A DNA stretch of 60,000 nt from Nymphaea colorata (Eukaryota > Streptophyta > Magnoliopsida > Nymphaeales > Nymphaeaceae), in the NCBI RefSeq assembly GCF_008831285.2, contig NC_045144.1, forward strand, positions 18,493,716 to 18,553,715, written 5' to 3'. The translations under genes were made by a program, and so were the position numbers. Numbering within the stretch: the stretch's first letter is position 1; every line of letters starts with the position of its first letter. Under the pieces are notes generated by a model. That model searched no databases, had not been told where the DNA came from, and saw only the letters and a program-made list of their open reading frames with translations. Positions 1-10,870 of this stretch are shown here, piece after piece.

Positions 1-55
1 CCATCTGCAGCTTGCTTTGCTCTATGAAATGTTGGTAACTATTGTGAGAAACAGG

Positions 56-270
56 CCCGGCCCAACTAAGCCCGCCCGGCCCATTATCAGTCGGGTCGGG
101 TCGGGCCGGGCTTCGGGCATTAACCGAACCCCGAGGCCGGAAATTACATTGGCCCGGCTTGTCCCGTTTATAAATGGGTCGGACCTCGGGCTGACCCGAT
201 ACGGTTTCCGAGCTTCGATTTTGACATTCTTATCGGGCCGGGCAGGGTTGGTCCGGCCCGATGCCCAGCC
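56..270. repeat. GGCCCGG-rich dispersed repeat
   Basis: A GC-rich stretch built of GGCCCGGCCC and CGGGTCGGGTCGGG words that ends in GATGCCCAGCCCTA. It abuts the truncated Copia integrase directly. Similar text recurs near 5865-6122, 29925-30215, 44333-44582 and 47650-47740, which makes it a dispersed family. Its transposon class is not clear from sequence. Confidence 0.55.
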
Positions 271-1404
271 CTAGTTGGAGGTAAATGGTATTTTATCACA
301 TTTATTGATGACTTTTCAAGATATACTTGAGTTTATTTTATGAAAGAAAAGTCTGAAGCACTTGAAAATTTTAAGGAGTTTTACCAGATGGTGCGAAAAG
401 AACTTGGGTATAGAATTCGGTGTCTACGCACTGATAATGGTGGTGAATATACATTTGTCATGTTTATGGCATACATGAGGCAACATAGTATTCGAATGCA
501 ATTTACATGTGCCTATACGCCACAACAAAATGGAGTGGCAGAATGTAAGAATCGTCATATAGCAGAAACATGTCGAAGCATGATGCATGCAAAGAACATG
601 CCACCGAGATTTTGGGTCGAGTTTGTCAGCACTGTTGTACACATCATTAATCGACTACAGTTGTCAAGATTTAATTTTAAGTCTCCCTATGAAATGCTCC
701 ATAAAAAGAAGTCGTTTGTGACTTATTTTAGAGTATTTGGTTGTGTATGTTATGTCTTTCTATTTGAGCAGCACAGGACTAAGTTTGACAAGAAGACACA
801 GACATGTGTCTTTGTCCGATGTGATCCATATCGAAAGGGATGGCGATGTGATAATTCAAGCACATGACAAGTTCATGTTTCTCGCGATGTCATCTTCAAT
901 GAAGCATCATCTTAGTGGTCAGAAAAAAAGAAGACGTTTCCAGACTCTCCAGTTTTTGAAAGAGATGTTTGAAACAAAATACAATTTGAGATGAATCAAG
1001 GAGAGCCTGATCCAAAAGTCATAGAAGCAAGACGACCAAATAAACAAGTTCACAGCCCAAGACAAGAAGAACAAGCAGATCCATGGAGAACATGAGTCAG
1101 CCCTCTTCAACAACGAAATATAGAAGAAGAAAGACCATCACAACTTGATGAGCTAGAAGAAGCACCCATAACACTAAGAAGATCAACGACAATACCAAAA
1201 CCAAATCCCAAGTATGCAGACACAGATTGTGCCATCATGGAGGAGATCGAGCCAGCTTCTTTTGAAGAAGCTAAAGATGTTGAAAAATAGCAAGCAGCAA
1301 TGAAAGATGAAATGAAGGCATTGGAGCATAACGAGACTTTGGAGCTCGTACCAAAGCATGTAGAAGTAAACCCCATTACTTGTAAGTGGGTTTACAAAAT
1401 AAAA

Positions 1405-1638
1405 AGAAAGGCAGATGGCTCAGTCGATAGATATATGGCTTCACTAGTCATGAGAAGATTTTCTCAGCGGTATAATATTGACTTTAAAGAAACTTTTAGT
1501 TCTGTTGTGAATATCACATCAAGAAAGGCAGATAGCTCAGTCGATAGATATAAGGCTCGACTAGTCGCGAGAGGATTTTCTCAATAGTATAATATTGACT
1601 TTAAAGAAACTTTTAGTCTTGTTGTGAAGATCACATCT
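1405..1638 (+). repeat. In-frame 117-bp tandem duplication in Copia RT
   Basis: Two adjacent copies with a period of 117 bp (39 codons) start at 1405 and 1522. Both encode the RT segment KADGSVDRY...RGFSQ.YNIDFKETF. The copies differ at several bases, and the second carries a TAG stop in place of a glutamine or arginine codon. Confidence 0.85.
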
Positions 1639-2890
1639 GTACATATTCTAATAACCATTGCTGCACGCAAATCCTGAGACCTCTGGCAAATGGATGTAAA
1701 AAATACTTTTTTATATGAAGATCTTGATCACGAAATCTATATGGAGCAACCTGAATGATTCAATTCTCCAAACAAGTCAGACTACGTCTGCAAGCTAAGA
1801 AAAGCACTCTATAGATTGAAACAAGCACCCAGAACATGGTACAGAAAAATAGCTGAATTTTGGGCGTTTATTGGATTTCAAGTCGCCTCAGCAGATTCAA
1901 GTCCCTTCATCAAGACAAGAGGTACAAAACTTACTATTTTGTTAATTTATGTTGATGATTTAATTATTACAAGATGATAATGAAGAAATTAATCTCATCC
2001 GTGAACATCTCACGGTGAGATTTGAAATGAAAGAGTTGGGAGAGTTGCAACACTTCCTTGGATTGGAAATTGATTACGAATCTAAAGGATTATTTTTAAG
2101 CCAAAAGAAGTATATTCATTACGTTACTACGTAAGTATGGTATGCTCGGTTGCAAACCTATATCAACACCAATTGAGATAAATGTGAAGCTTAGAATTGA
2201 TGAAGGAGACAAGCTAGAAAATGTCACTATGTATCGACAACTGGTTGGACGCCTAATCTACTTAACACTGTCAAGACCAGACATTGTCTATGCAATTGGT
2301 GTCATGGGCAGGTTCATGCAATGAAACCACATTTAGAAACAGTAAAAAAAATATTAAGGTATATCAAAGAAACTCTTGACTTTGGTACACTTTATAAAAA
2401 ATGGACAACTTGTCAAGTTGTTGGTCATTGTGATGCAGATTATGCTGGAGACTTATCAACTCGAAGATCGACCACTGGATATACATTCAGTCTTGGAAGT
2501 GGTGTAATTTCATTGTGTAGGAAGAGATAGCCGACAATTTCACTATTTATAACAGAAGCAGAGTATAGAGCAGCATCTCAAGCAGCACAAGCATGTTTGT
2601 GGTTGATGCGACTGTTGAAAGACATTAAACAAAATGTGGATTATGCAGTGAGACTCAACTGCGATAATCAAAGTACAATTAGACTTGCAGGGAATCCTAT
2701 CTTTCACGCTCGAACAAAACACATAGAGGTGGAAATCATTTTATCAGATAGAAGGTACTCAAAGGAGAGATTCAATTGCAACCAATTGCTTCAGAAGAAC
2801 AAGTTGCTAACATCCTTACTAAAGGATTGCCAGTACAAACATTCGCTAAGTTTAAAAGAATACTAGGAGTTATGAGTAGAGAGTCGGTAA

Positions 2891-2902
2891 TGAGAGGGAG
2901 AT
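2891..2902 (+). other. Copia polypurine tract
   Basis: The purine-rich run TGAGAGGGAGAT sits immediately before TGTAAAGAG, where the 3' LTR begins. It lies just after the end of RNase H, the expected place for plus-strand priming. Confidence 0.65.
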
Positions 2903-3530
2903 TGTAAAGAGTCATCACCTACTCTTGGGAAGAGTTGAGAGAACTCAAGAGGCTACAATCCTCTTCCCTTTTTGTAGGTTGATGGATGTAATCATTAAAG
3001 AAAAATAAAATAAATAAAAATATGAAGTGTAGAGATCGGTGGAAGCATCATCCACCAACTTCTTCATCCCTATAAATAAGGATGATGGGCACATTGAGGA
3101 GTGTGTGAAAAAAAAGTGTGTTGAGTGGGTGTGCTCACTTCGTGAGCTGCTTGGGTGATACAAGTACAGCAAGGAGTGTCTTCTTTTGTAAGTGGGGTAG
3201 CTCATTACATGAGCTAGTAAGGTGAGTCTTTCTTAGACTCTTGATGTTTGTAATAGTTTTTTGTTAAAAATAGTTATTCATGGTTTAAGTGTTGATGCAC
3301 ATGTTATATCATTGCTTAGTCAAGTTCATTTTGTGAACTTTGTTGGTGTTGTTATTAAGTTCCTATTAAGTATATTTTGTTAAGTTTATTATTGAGAATT
3401 ATTTTGGACGCCGAGACTCTGCCAGTTTTTCTTTGCATAAATATGGGTTTGGATCTAAGTTATATCTAAAACCCACATTCGTGCGATCACTAGATTTCTC
3501 ATTTCTTCCTTTTTCTTCATAAAACAATTT
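2903..3530 (+). repeat. Copia 3' LTR (right end approximate)
   Basis: It starts with TGT directly after the polypurine tract and contains a TATA box. The right boundary is uncertain because the 5' LTR is not in the window for comparison. I place it near ATAAAACA at about 3530. Confidence 0.55.
3071..3078 (+). promoter_or_regulatory. TATA box in Copia LTR
   Basis: TATAAATA lies about 170 bp into the LTR, with pyrimidine-rich sequence before it. This is the expected position for the U3 promoter of a Copia element. Confidence 0.5.
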
Positions 3531-4364
3531 ATTTTGTTGGCATAGGTGAATTGCTGACAATTATGTTGGGTACTTTAACGTATTAGGCAAAATTGTAACA
3601 ACTATTGTGTAATTTTTTCAAAAAAAATAACTCACTTCGTAACACGTTGATCGTGTTAGTAAAGATTAAACTGTGTGTGGCCATATAATTGTTGGAGAAC
3701 ATGGCGTAACATTCTTTATCACGGATCAGTTGGAAAAATAATCTGTAACATTGGAAGGTACGTTAAGGAATGATCAACAGTAAGGTTGCTGCTTGACGTC
3801 ACCGAAGGAATCAACCACGTAAGGTTTGGTACTTGCACTTGGTAACATTTGGTATTGCACCTGGTAACGTGGATGACATGTTAATGAATAGCCTCGGTTA
3901 CGTGTTTTCAATGTTACTGAACGGTGAATTTCTTGTAGTGACTCCCCATGAACATGGCTGCCATGATAGGCCTCTCCTGGTCGCAAATGAAATCATATTT
4001 ATGATGACATCCTCAACGGGTTTGGTGAAATAAACATAGCTAAGGCTGGTAATTGGGTCTGTCTTTCTTTGGAACTGCTGTTCCAATATACAAATTGAAG
4101 CACAATAGAGGCCTCACCTTAAGACACGTAAAACAGACTTGGACCTTGAGGAGAAAAGAGAAGACTTCAAACCTTCACTTGAGTTGTAACCTCCTGCTCA
4201 CCCAGAATCCCATGCATGACATGAAGATGGTGTTGTGCAATGATTTTTATCATGTCTCAAAAGAAACCAGATTCAAGCAACACCACGAGACAAAATGTCA
4301 TAAAAAAAAAACATGGAAGTAGTTAATAGTGCAGACTAGCAACGATAACAGTCTTAGACGATGA
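3531..4364. other. 3' flank of neprosin A with conserved block
   Basis: No gene is recognised here. The part from about 3900 to 4330 is related to the DNA downstream of neprosins B and C, including AACATGGCTGCCATGA (3951-3966). A second block, GATGGTGTTGTGCAATGA followed by CAAGCAACA, lies near 4225-4290 and recurs downstream of all four neprosin stop codons. It is probably the shared 3' UTR and terminator region. Confidence 0.6.
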
Positions 4365-7019
4365 TCACGGACACTGTACACTATCATGACCAGGCCCACC
4401 AAATGTTATATGCCGGCCATACGGACCGTCAGATCGCCAATATCTGATATCATAGCAGTTAGGATTGTTGACGTATACACTGATCTGTGTGGGAACATCA
4501 TAAAGATTCATGTGGAGGTCGTATAAGGCCATGTTACTGATGTATGCAACCTTCCCTATCGGTTCGCTCGGGAAATGGCCGTTGCCCATTTGGGTGGACG
4601 TGTGCCTTCCCTGTGTCCGCCTATTCACTATCTCCCCTCCCCAGGCAACTTTGTTTGCATTGCGTGCTCTGTAATTTGATTTTGGCCAATAGCCGATCCT
4701 GGTTTCATCCACCCAAAGTGCCCAGTTTTGATCCTCATCCTGCTAAACATGAACATACCTTAGTAATCAATTAATCAATAAGACGTACCTTTTCTCTGAT
4801 CTGATCAGCCTAGTTAAGTTGTTATTTGTTTGCAAGATTTCTGAGTGTGATGTAATTGGAACTTCGAATTTGAACTATCTTTTAGTGCAACTAACAAACC
4901 AAAGTATTAACTTCATGTTTTTGGGTGAGCAGGAGATATATTTCATCCTACCATCTAAGAAGGGAGCTGAAACCTCCACCCAACTCCTAATCCCCTTATG
5001 AGATTGGTTGTGCTTCAACTTCCATGTCAGTGGCCCCTGTTTTTGCAGCATAGATAGTTGATGACCGAGGATTTGAAACGAGCACAGGCCACCTACTAGC
5101 CTTCGCCCTGGGGATTTGAAACTTCTTTGGGAACTATTAACTCCACGTTCAATTTTTTCACTTGCAAGGCAGCTTAGACGTTAATTTGGGCTATGATGTA
5201 GCTGATGCAAGGTCATTACCACGTCCATTGATATATATATATAATAATTAAATGGTGACTCTAGCTTTTTAAAGTCACCCTTCCATCTGATATGCACAGA
5301 TTTAACATGATGGGCAGTTAAGAGAAAAATAAGTAGAAAATGGTGATGCACATTTTTGTCATCTAATAGCAATTTACACATTTTTCTCATTATTTTAATT
5401 TGAAACATCCATATGTTTTAGATAAATGATCTTCGTTAGATTGCTATATAAATTTCTTTACGTACAGTCTTAACAAATTGGGCACCTTTACACTATGTCA
5501 TGCTGAAAGTTCACTTGTACACATCCGCAATATCATTTAGTGAGTTCTCATGAGCGCCTGTTGGTTAAACATATTGTACGTTGTGTTTTACAAGCATAAG
5601 GCCACACATGAGTCCGCTGTTGACACATAAGCATGCAGATAATCCACTCAAAGGGCATCACACAGCTATTTATACTATGACTTCATTTGTTCAAAAAGAA
5701 AGTCGACTAGTCCACCTTAACTTAATTTGTCCATCCATATTTGAATCCTTCAGGCCTGCTGGTAAAGTTTTTGACCTACGGCCATGATTGTAGAACGTGG
5801 CAGATTCTCCTCCCCACAACAACAGAGCATTTGGCCATGTATGAACGTATTAAGTATAAGCATGGGCATTGGCCCGTCTTGGTCACGCGCTCCGACCTGA
5901 AAAAAAAGGTACCGGACCAGCCCCTAGCTCGATTCAGCCCGAGCATGTATTTTTAATATTATTTTTATTGATTTTTATATATAATTATAATATTTATTAT
6001 GATTATATTATTTTAAATTAAAAATATATTTTTAAATTTTAACCAGGGTGCGTTTACAAGCTGTGGGCTGGCCCAAGCCCGACTCCTTATCCGGCTGAGA
6101 CAGCCTGATGCCCAGACCTAATTGGGTAACTCTTACCATTTACTATTAGTTCACTGACCAAAACTGAGTTTTGATTGAAAACCCTTGTTGCGTTGCGATC
6201 CAAAAAGCTTGGATTTGGGGTTGCCAACCAAGCAGCCCCTTATATGTAAACAAACATTTATATATACATATATATGAGCTAATGGTTCAACCGATATTGG
6301 TTTATAAGTTGTATTGTTTGAAAAATATTTTGGCTTTGGAACCAAAATTGGGTTCATTTTAGTTCAGCTGAGAACTTCTTTTGTTCAACCTATATAAACA
6401 CACATACAAACACAAACTCCCACATATACACAAAAATATAAGGACAAATTAATGACTTGTTATCTTAGAACTGGATGGTTTTGAAAAGAAATTGGGTACG
6501 CACCTGTAGGATGGCGATTTCAATTTCAATGTTTTCCACATCGATAGTTGAACATTCAAGTTCCATACCGAATGGCATATAATCATCTTGTATTGTGAAT
6601 TCCAGATCATTGTTTTCTTGTTGTGATTTGTTGTCATCATTATAGAGCCATGTGGTGTAGCCATCATTCTGTTGAAACCAAGGAAAGATAACAAATCTCA
6701 GCATTCACAACACATTTCTCCTAATTTATGCTGTTTCTGCTTTGTCAAGATGACCATTTATTTAACAGAGAAAAAACAAACTATTTGTTGCTCCACATAT
6801 AAGTGGAGATAGTTTACAGAGAGGGATTTTAGAGGAGTGACATGAAAACATCGCTGAATCTCTTTTGAGCATGATATCTTTATAACTTTCTAGGGTCTGA
6901 TCTCTGAAGCAAAGTACTAGAGTGGGTTTTACAAGAATTGTGAATAGGATAAGAGAAAGGAGAGCATCAAGGGTATTCTTTAGAGTAATAAGAAAATTCT
7001 AATGCACACACACACACAA

Positions 7020-7056
<37 letters not shown>

Positions 7057-9687
7057 AGGATGGTTAAAAATGAACAATATATGGTAAGAAACAGTAGCCA
7101 CTGGGGCATCAGTGATGGCCTGTAGTACCGCAAAGGTATATGGTACCCTTAGCATCACTTTCACTTTATGGAAGCGACAGATTTTAATTTTTAACAATCC
7201 AACAACTATGTTAAATCTGGTAAATTTGAATCTTCCTATATATGTATAGTTGGTCTATGTTATAAACTACTAAATGTTAATATATGATTTTGAAGCTAAA
7301 AGCCGTCTTAAGAATAATTTCACCATTAAAGTCAATGAGTGAAACAAGTATTTGCATTTGCTGTTGGAGATCATGTGTTACGGGTGTCCATAAAATCAAC
7401 ACCAATGGAGCACATTTTTGTCACGTCCCACAAGAGAGAGAGAGAGAGAGAAATTAAGTGCTCAGTAGTCGACTCTACCAGCACAAATTCTCCCAATTGC
7501 TTGCCCGACATACTTCTTTCCAATTTACACATATACCTTTCGCACTAGTTGCACTATGAATTGGAATTTGTAAGCACAGACAATTACCGTGGTGAAGATA
7601 AAAAACCGCGTTTTTGTATCTCCATATAAGCTAGGATTGACCTTCATAACAACAAAGACAAAAGGTTAAATAAAAGTGGAAAGAAAGCAAACAAATAAAG
7701 CTAACTTGAATTATTAAAAAGAAGGGATCATCTCGTTTCTTGATGTGAACAAAGGAATCACACATACCATCCAACCTGCTTCCAGTGACATAGAAAAGTC
7801 ATTCGGCGTTCTATTTAAAACCCATATTTGTGATAAGCTCATCTCACTATCGTCCTCAAGCGTAGGTTGCCAAACATTTAAAGTTCCTTCTGCTCCTCCA
7901 TACCTTCCTCTTACCGAAGCTGTTGCATACTATACGTAATCCATGTATATGTTAACGAATGCAATACATTGTAAGGCCTTTGTTGATCAAGCACAACACA
8001 CAAGATAAAATGAGTGCATGAAAGATCAGTAAATGCTAAGAAGAAGAAGAAGAAGAAGCAAAAGAAGAAGTAATCGGAAAAGGGTATATAATAGATATCA
8101 GACCTCACGTAATGATAAGGGATGGTCATCAACCAGCGGTTTTGTGGTTCTTGATTTGAGAAACGATTTGGCACGTAAACTTGCAAAATCTTCGATGGCA
8201 CTGAAATTTAGCGGCCCTGCCTTGGTAGCCTTGAGAACCGGAAAACTTCCAGGTGGGCAGCTTCCTTTTTCGAATGCTCCGGCCTTTCTCAGCTTGTTCC
8301 TTGTCCATTCATGATCAGAATTGTTAGCTGTTGTTCTTGTTCCATGTAGTGAAGGCTTTTCCCTCGACTGTATCTTTCGTATAATCGAAGGGTTCCTCTT
8401 TGTAGGCTGGCTATCAAGTTCCATGCAATCATAGATGTCTCCATTGTCTAGCTGAAAATCAGCAGAAGCTATTAGGGACAGTTGAAGTTAGGGAAGCAAG
8501 GAGTTTGAGTGTTTTAGCCTTGCTTAAATTTGCAAATTTCGTAATTTCTAAGCAATTGTCTTTCAGTTGCTGCCCTTGGTTTTGTGGCCATGGGATCCAA
8601 ATAGAACTCAAAGGAACTTGGTTCCAAGTTTGGACAATATTACTTAGAAAGAATGATCATATATTGAAAAGTTACTATCTATGGCTTAACATTAGTTTGT
8701 GCATCCTTGTATAATCTTGCATCAGATCTGTTTACCCTGTGGATTTTTATGGTGTACTTATCAGTGTTGACAATATTAGTCTCTGATAATCTTCAAGACA
8801 GTGTTCCACCAAATTAATATGGATCTTTCCTGTAAGTATTACATCAACCTCTTGCTGTTTGTATGAAATAATAATTATAATCTCATTATAAAAATTATAG
8901 ATAAATAATATTGTTTAATTTATAGTGGGACCAGCAACACTTTATGACTGGTGAAATGGATGCATATTAGTTCATGCAATATAGTAATGGCAACATCAAT
9001 ACTTGCTAAATGTAAAAACCAAAAAAAAAAAGAGATTTTTAAATGTTATGAAATATAAGACTCATCATAAAGTTGGCATAGGCAATTAGCTGTTGACAAC
9101 AAGGCTGAAGACGACGACAACCATGTTGACCATGATAGGAGGGAAATGGTGGCTTTGTTACTACTAATAAGACGAATTAGATTTAATTGATCAATATTCA
9201 TTAGGCCATGTTGTTCACTTTTTAACAATTAAAGGTTATTTTAAGTTATATACACTAAAAATAAATAAACATGTTTTAGCCTTTTAGGTTTCTGAACCAT
9301 GTGAAAACGATATTAGTGAAAACAAAAACAAGCAGGTGTGGTGGCCGACCTGTTAGAAATTTCTTGCTAAGCGGCACTAATAGTTTAAATTTTAAAATTC
9401 AATTTGCGTTCATATATAAATAAACAAAAATGAAGAAGGTAGCTATCTATAAAGAAGGCAATTTTGTAGCCGGTGCGGCCAACGGGCGATGACAATAAGA
9501 AAATGAGAAATAAAAAGGGGGCATGTACCGTGATGGTCTTAATCGGGACCCCCTTTCGATAATATTTTCCTCCCTCGGGCAAGTGCCTGCTGGCTTTGCT
9601 CAACAGCGCATAATTAAACAAGATGATCACAAGGAGAGGAAAGCACAAAGTTTTGGAACTCATATGTATATCAACGGCTTTGAGCAT
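4365..9687 (-). CDS. Neprosin-family peptidase, copy A (420 aa, 6 exons)
   Basis: Predicted secreted glutamic, proline-directed endopeptidase (neprosin, formerly DUF239) with its activation-peptide domain (DUF4409). Exons on the minus strand: 9529-9687, 8104-8451, 7768-7929, 7588-7641, 6504-6668 and 4365-4739. All junctions are GT-AG and all fall between codons. Residues about 10-32 form a signal peptide (TLCFPLLVIILFNYALL). The propeptide holds GDIYDC and GSCPPGSFPV. The catalytic domain holds YGGAEG, LEAGWM, YGDTKTRFF, NCYDIRYW and GGPGHD, ending in CP. The two conserved family glutamates (in EAGW and GGEI) are present. The ATG at 9687 is the first in frame after the TATA box; the codon upstream that matches the other copies' start is not ATG. 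Copies A and B lack the intron found after K-I-Q in C and D. Exons are confident by homology with the other three copies; expression is unknown. Confidence 0.88.
4930..5140. repeat. Degenerate SINE-like dispersed repeat in intron of neprosin A
   Basis: The block contains AACCTCCACCCAAC, CTTCAACTTCCATGTCAGTG and GGATTTGAAACGAGCAC. Related text occurs at about 16310-16520, 33290-33520 and 46600-46740. Some copies keep GGACTCGAAC, which resembles a tRNA-type B box. The class is inferred, not proven. Confidence 0.4.
5181..5408 (-). repeat. Dispersed repeat related to the hairpin element at 35 kb
   Basis: On the minus strand, AAAAATGTGTAAATTGC..AGATGACAAAAATG matches a diverged plus-strand copy at about 35085-35200. 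A short inverted repeat (GGTGACT..AGTCACC) lies at its end, at about 5252-5278. Confidence 0.45.
5865..6122. repeat. GGCCCGG-family repeat in neprosin A intron
   Basis: It contains GGGCATTGGCCCG, GGCTGGCCCAAGCCCG and CTGATGCCCAGACCTA around an AT-rich centre. The ends match the repeat at 56-270, so it is an insertion in the large sixth-exon-proximal intron. Confidence 0.5.
7022..7053. repeat. (AT)n microsatellite
   Basis: A pure AT dinucleotide run of about 32 bp in the intron between exons 5 and 6 of neprosin A, next to a CA run at about 7003-7017. Confidence 0.9.
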
Positions 9688-9752
9688 TCTAGACTGCACG
9701 GTAAAATCCAAAATCTAGCGTTGGGTGGTCCTCAAAGTGAAGCAATTGCCAT

Positions 9753-9758
9753 CTTATA
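9753..9758 (-). promoter_or_regulatory. TATA box, neprosin A
   Basis: Reading on the minus strand, ACTATAAGATGGCAATTGC lies about 65 nt before the chosen ATG. The same sequence precedes copy B, and C and D have TATAAAA at the equivalent place. Confidence 0.6.
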
Positions 9759-10299
9759 GTAAATAAAAAGTGATATTTTTTGGGAAAGAAAACTTGGTAA
9801 GGCCACAAATAAGAATCAAAAGAGCATAAAAACAAATCCTTTCTTTCTTCAAATAAAGAAAATGGCCTCTTTTTGTGAACCCCTTATTGTGTAACTTCCC
9901 TCATTTTTGGTTATTTTGGACATCATGTTTTTTTACTTTTGGTTGGTAAATCTTTCATATATAAGTGCCATTAATTCAATGTCATAATTGATTCTTAATC
10001 ATATCAGAAGCTAAAACTTAAAAACTGTTTTCTTAAAAATATTTTAATATGGACTTTGGTCAACCAAAAAACTCTTGCGTGCTTGTATGAAAGAAAAAGG
10101 CGGGTAAGTGAAGGGAAATGTCAAAAAATTTAGACGTATCTTGTGAATGATCAGAAAATCAGTTCTTCTTCTTCTTAGTCTTCTTGTTCTTCTTCTTCTT
10201 CAAGTTTTCCATTGATGGTTACTGTTTAAGCATTTGGTTTGATGTGTCTTTTGTGAGGAAGTACTTTAAAAAGATGCTTTCGATGAAATACAGTGTAGA

Positions 10300-10560
10300 C
10301 TAAGCACCAATTGTACATACCAACCTGCACTTGAATGCACATTTTCATTTGTTCTCTCTTTGTGTGTTTCATTTGAACGTTCTTTTATATTTTCCTCTTC
10401 CTCTCAGTTTATGCTGCAAAAATGACGTCAGAGGTCACAACAGCTATAGATGCTACTACTTATTGTGAGTTATACTATTTCTTTTTTTCCTTTTATTGCT
10501 TCTCATTTTTGTATTCCTGTAAAATTTATTTTCAGGTTACATTACCTTGTGGGTAGAGAG
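10300..10560. other. Upstream block duplicated with neprosin A/B
   Basis: TTATGCTGCAAAAATGACG followed by ACTACTTATTGTGAGTTATAC matches TTATGCTGCGAAAATGACG and ACTATTTATTGTGGGTTGTAC at 21560-21630. The A/B duplication therefore reaches about 0.8 kb or more beyond the genes. I recognise no gene in it. Confidence 0.55.
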
Positions 10561-10870
10561 CATTGTTACGAGTATAATACGGCGAGGAAAAAAACGGGTA
10601 TAATACGGCGAAGAAAAAAATCTCGGGAATAAAACGGGAAAAAGACGGTAAATTTTTAAAAAATAAATAAATAAATCCTAACAATTATATAAAAATAAAA
10701 TAAATGAGAAATAAAAAAAACATTGGAAAATGGCTAGATAAGCAACAAATAATTTTAGGTACACCTCTTAAACATTTTGCCAACTTAAAAATTTATGCCA
10801 ACTTAAAAATTTAGAGAAATAAAGTTAATAAACTCTTCCCCTCAACATGAACAACAAATCCCAAGGAAGC

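Larger units (their letters stand above)
271..2902 (+). pseudogene. Copia retrotransposon pol remnant (integrase-RT-RNase H)
   Basis: This is a decayed Ty1/Copia polyprotein. The order integrase, reverse transcriptase, RNase H is the Copia order. The integrase core shows FITFIDDFSRYT, then RTDNGGEY and TPQQNGVAE. The RT begins around CKWVYKIKRKADG and has the [10 protein letters not shown] catalytic box near 1940-1970. The RNase H part has HCDADYAGD, RRSTTGY, a broken AEYRAASQAA stretch and ARTKHIEVE. Gag, protease and the start of integrase are missing, replaced at the left by a GGCCCGG-rich repeat. Stop codons and frameshifts interrupt the frame, for example near 330, 865, 1290, 1587, 1980 and 2530. 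The element cannot encode an active polyprotein. Class assignment is firm; lineage within Copia is not resolved. Confidence 0.93.
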
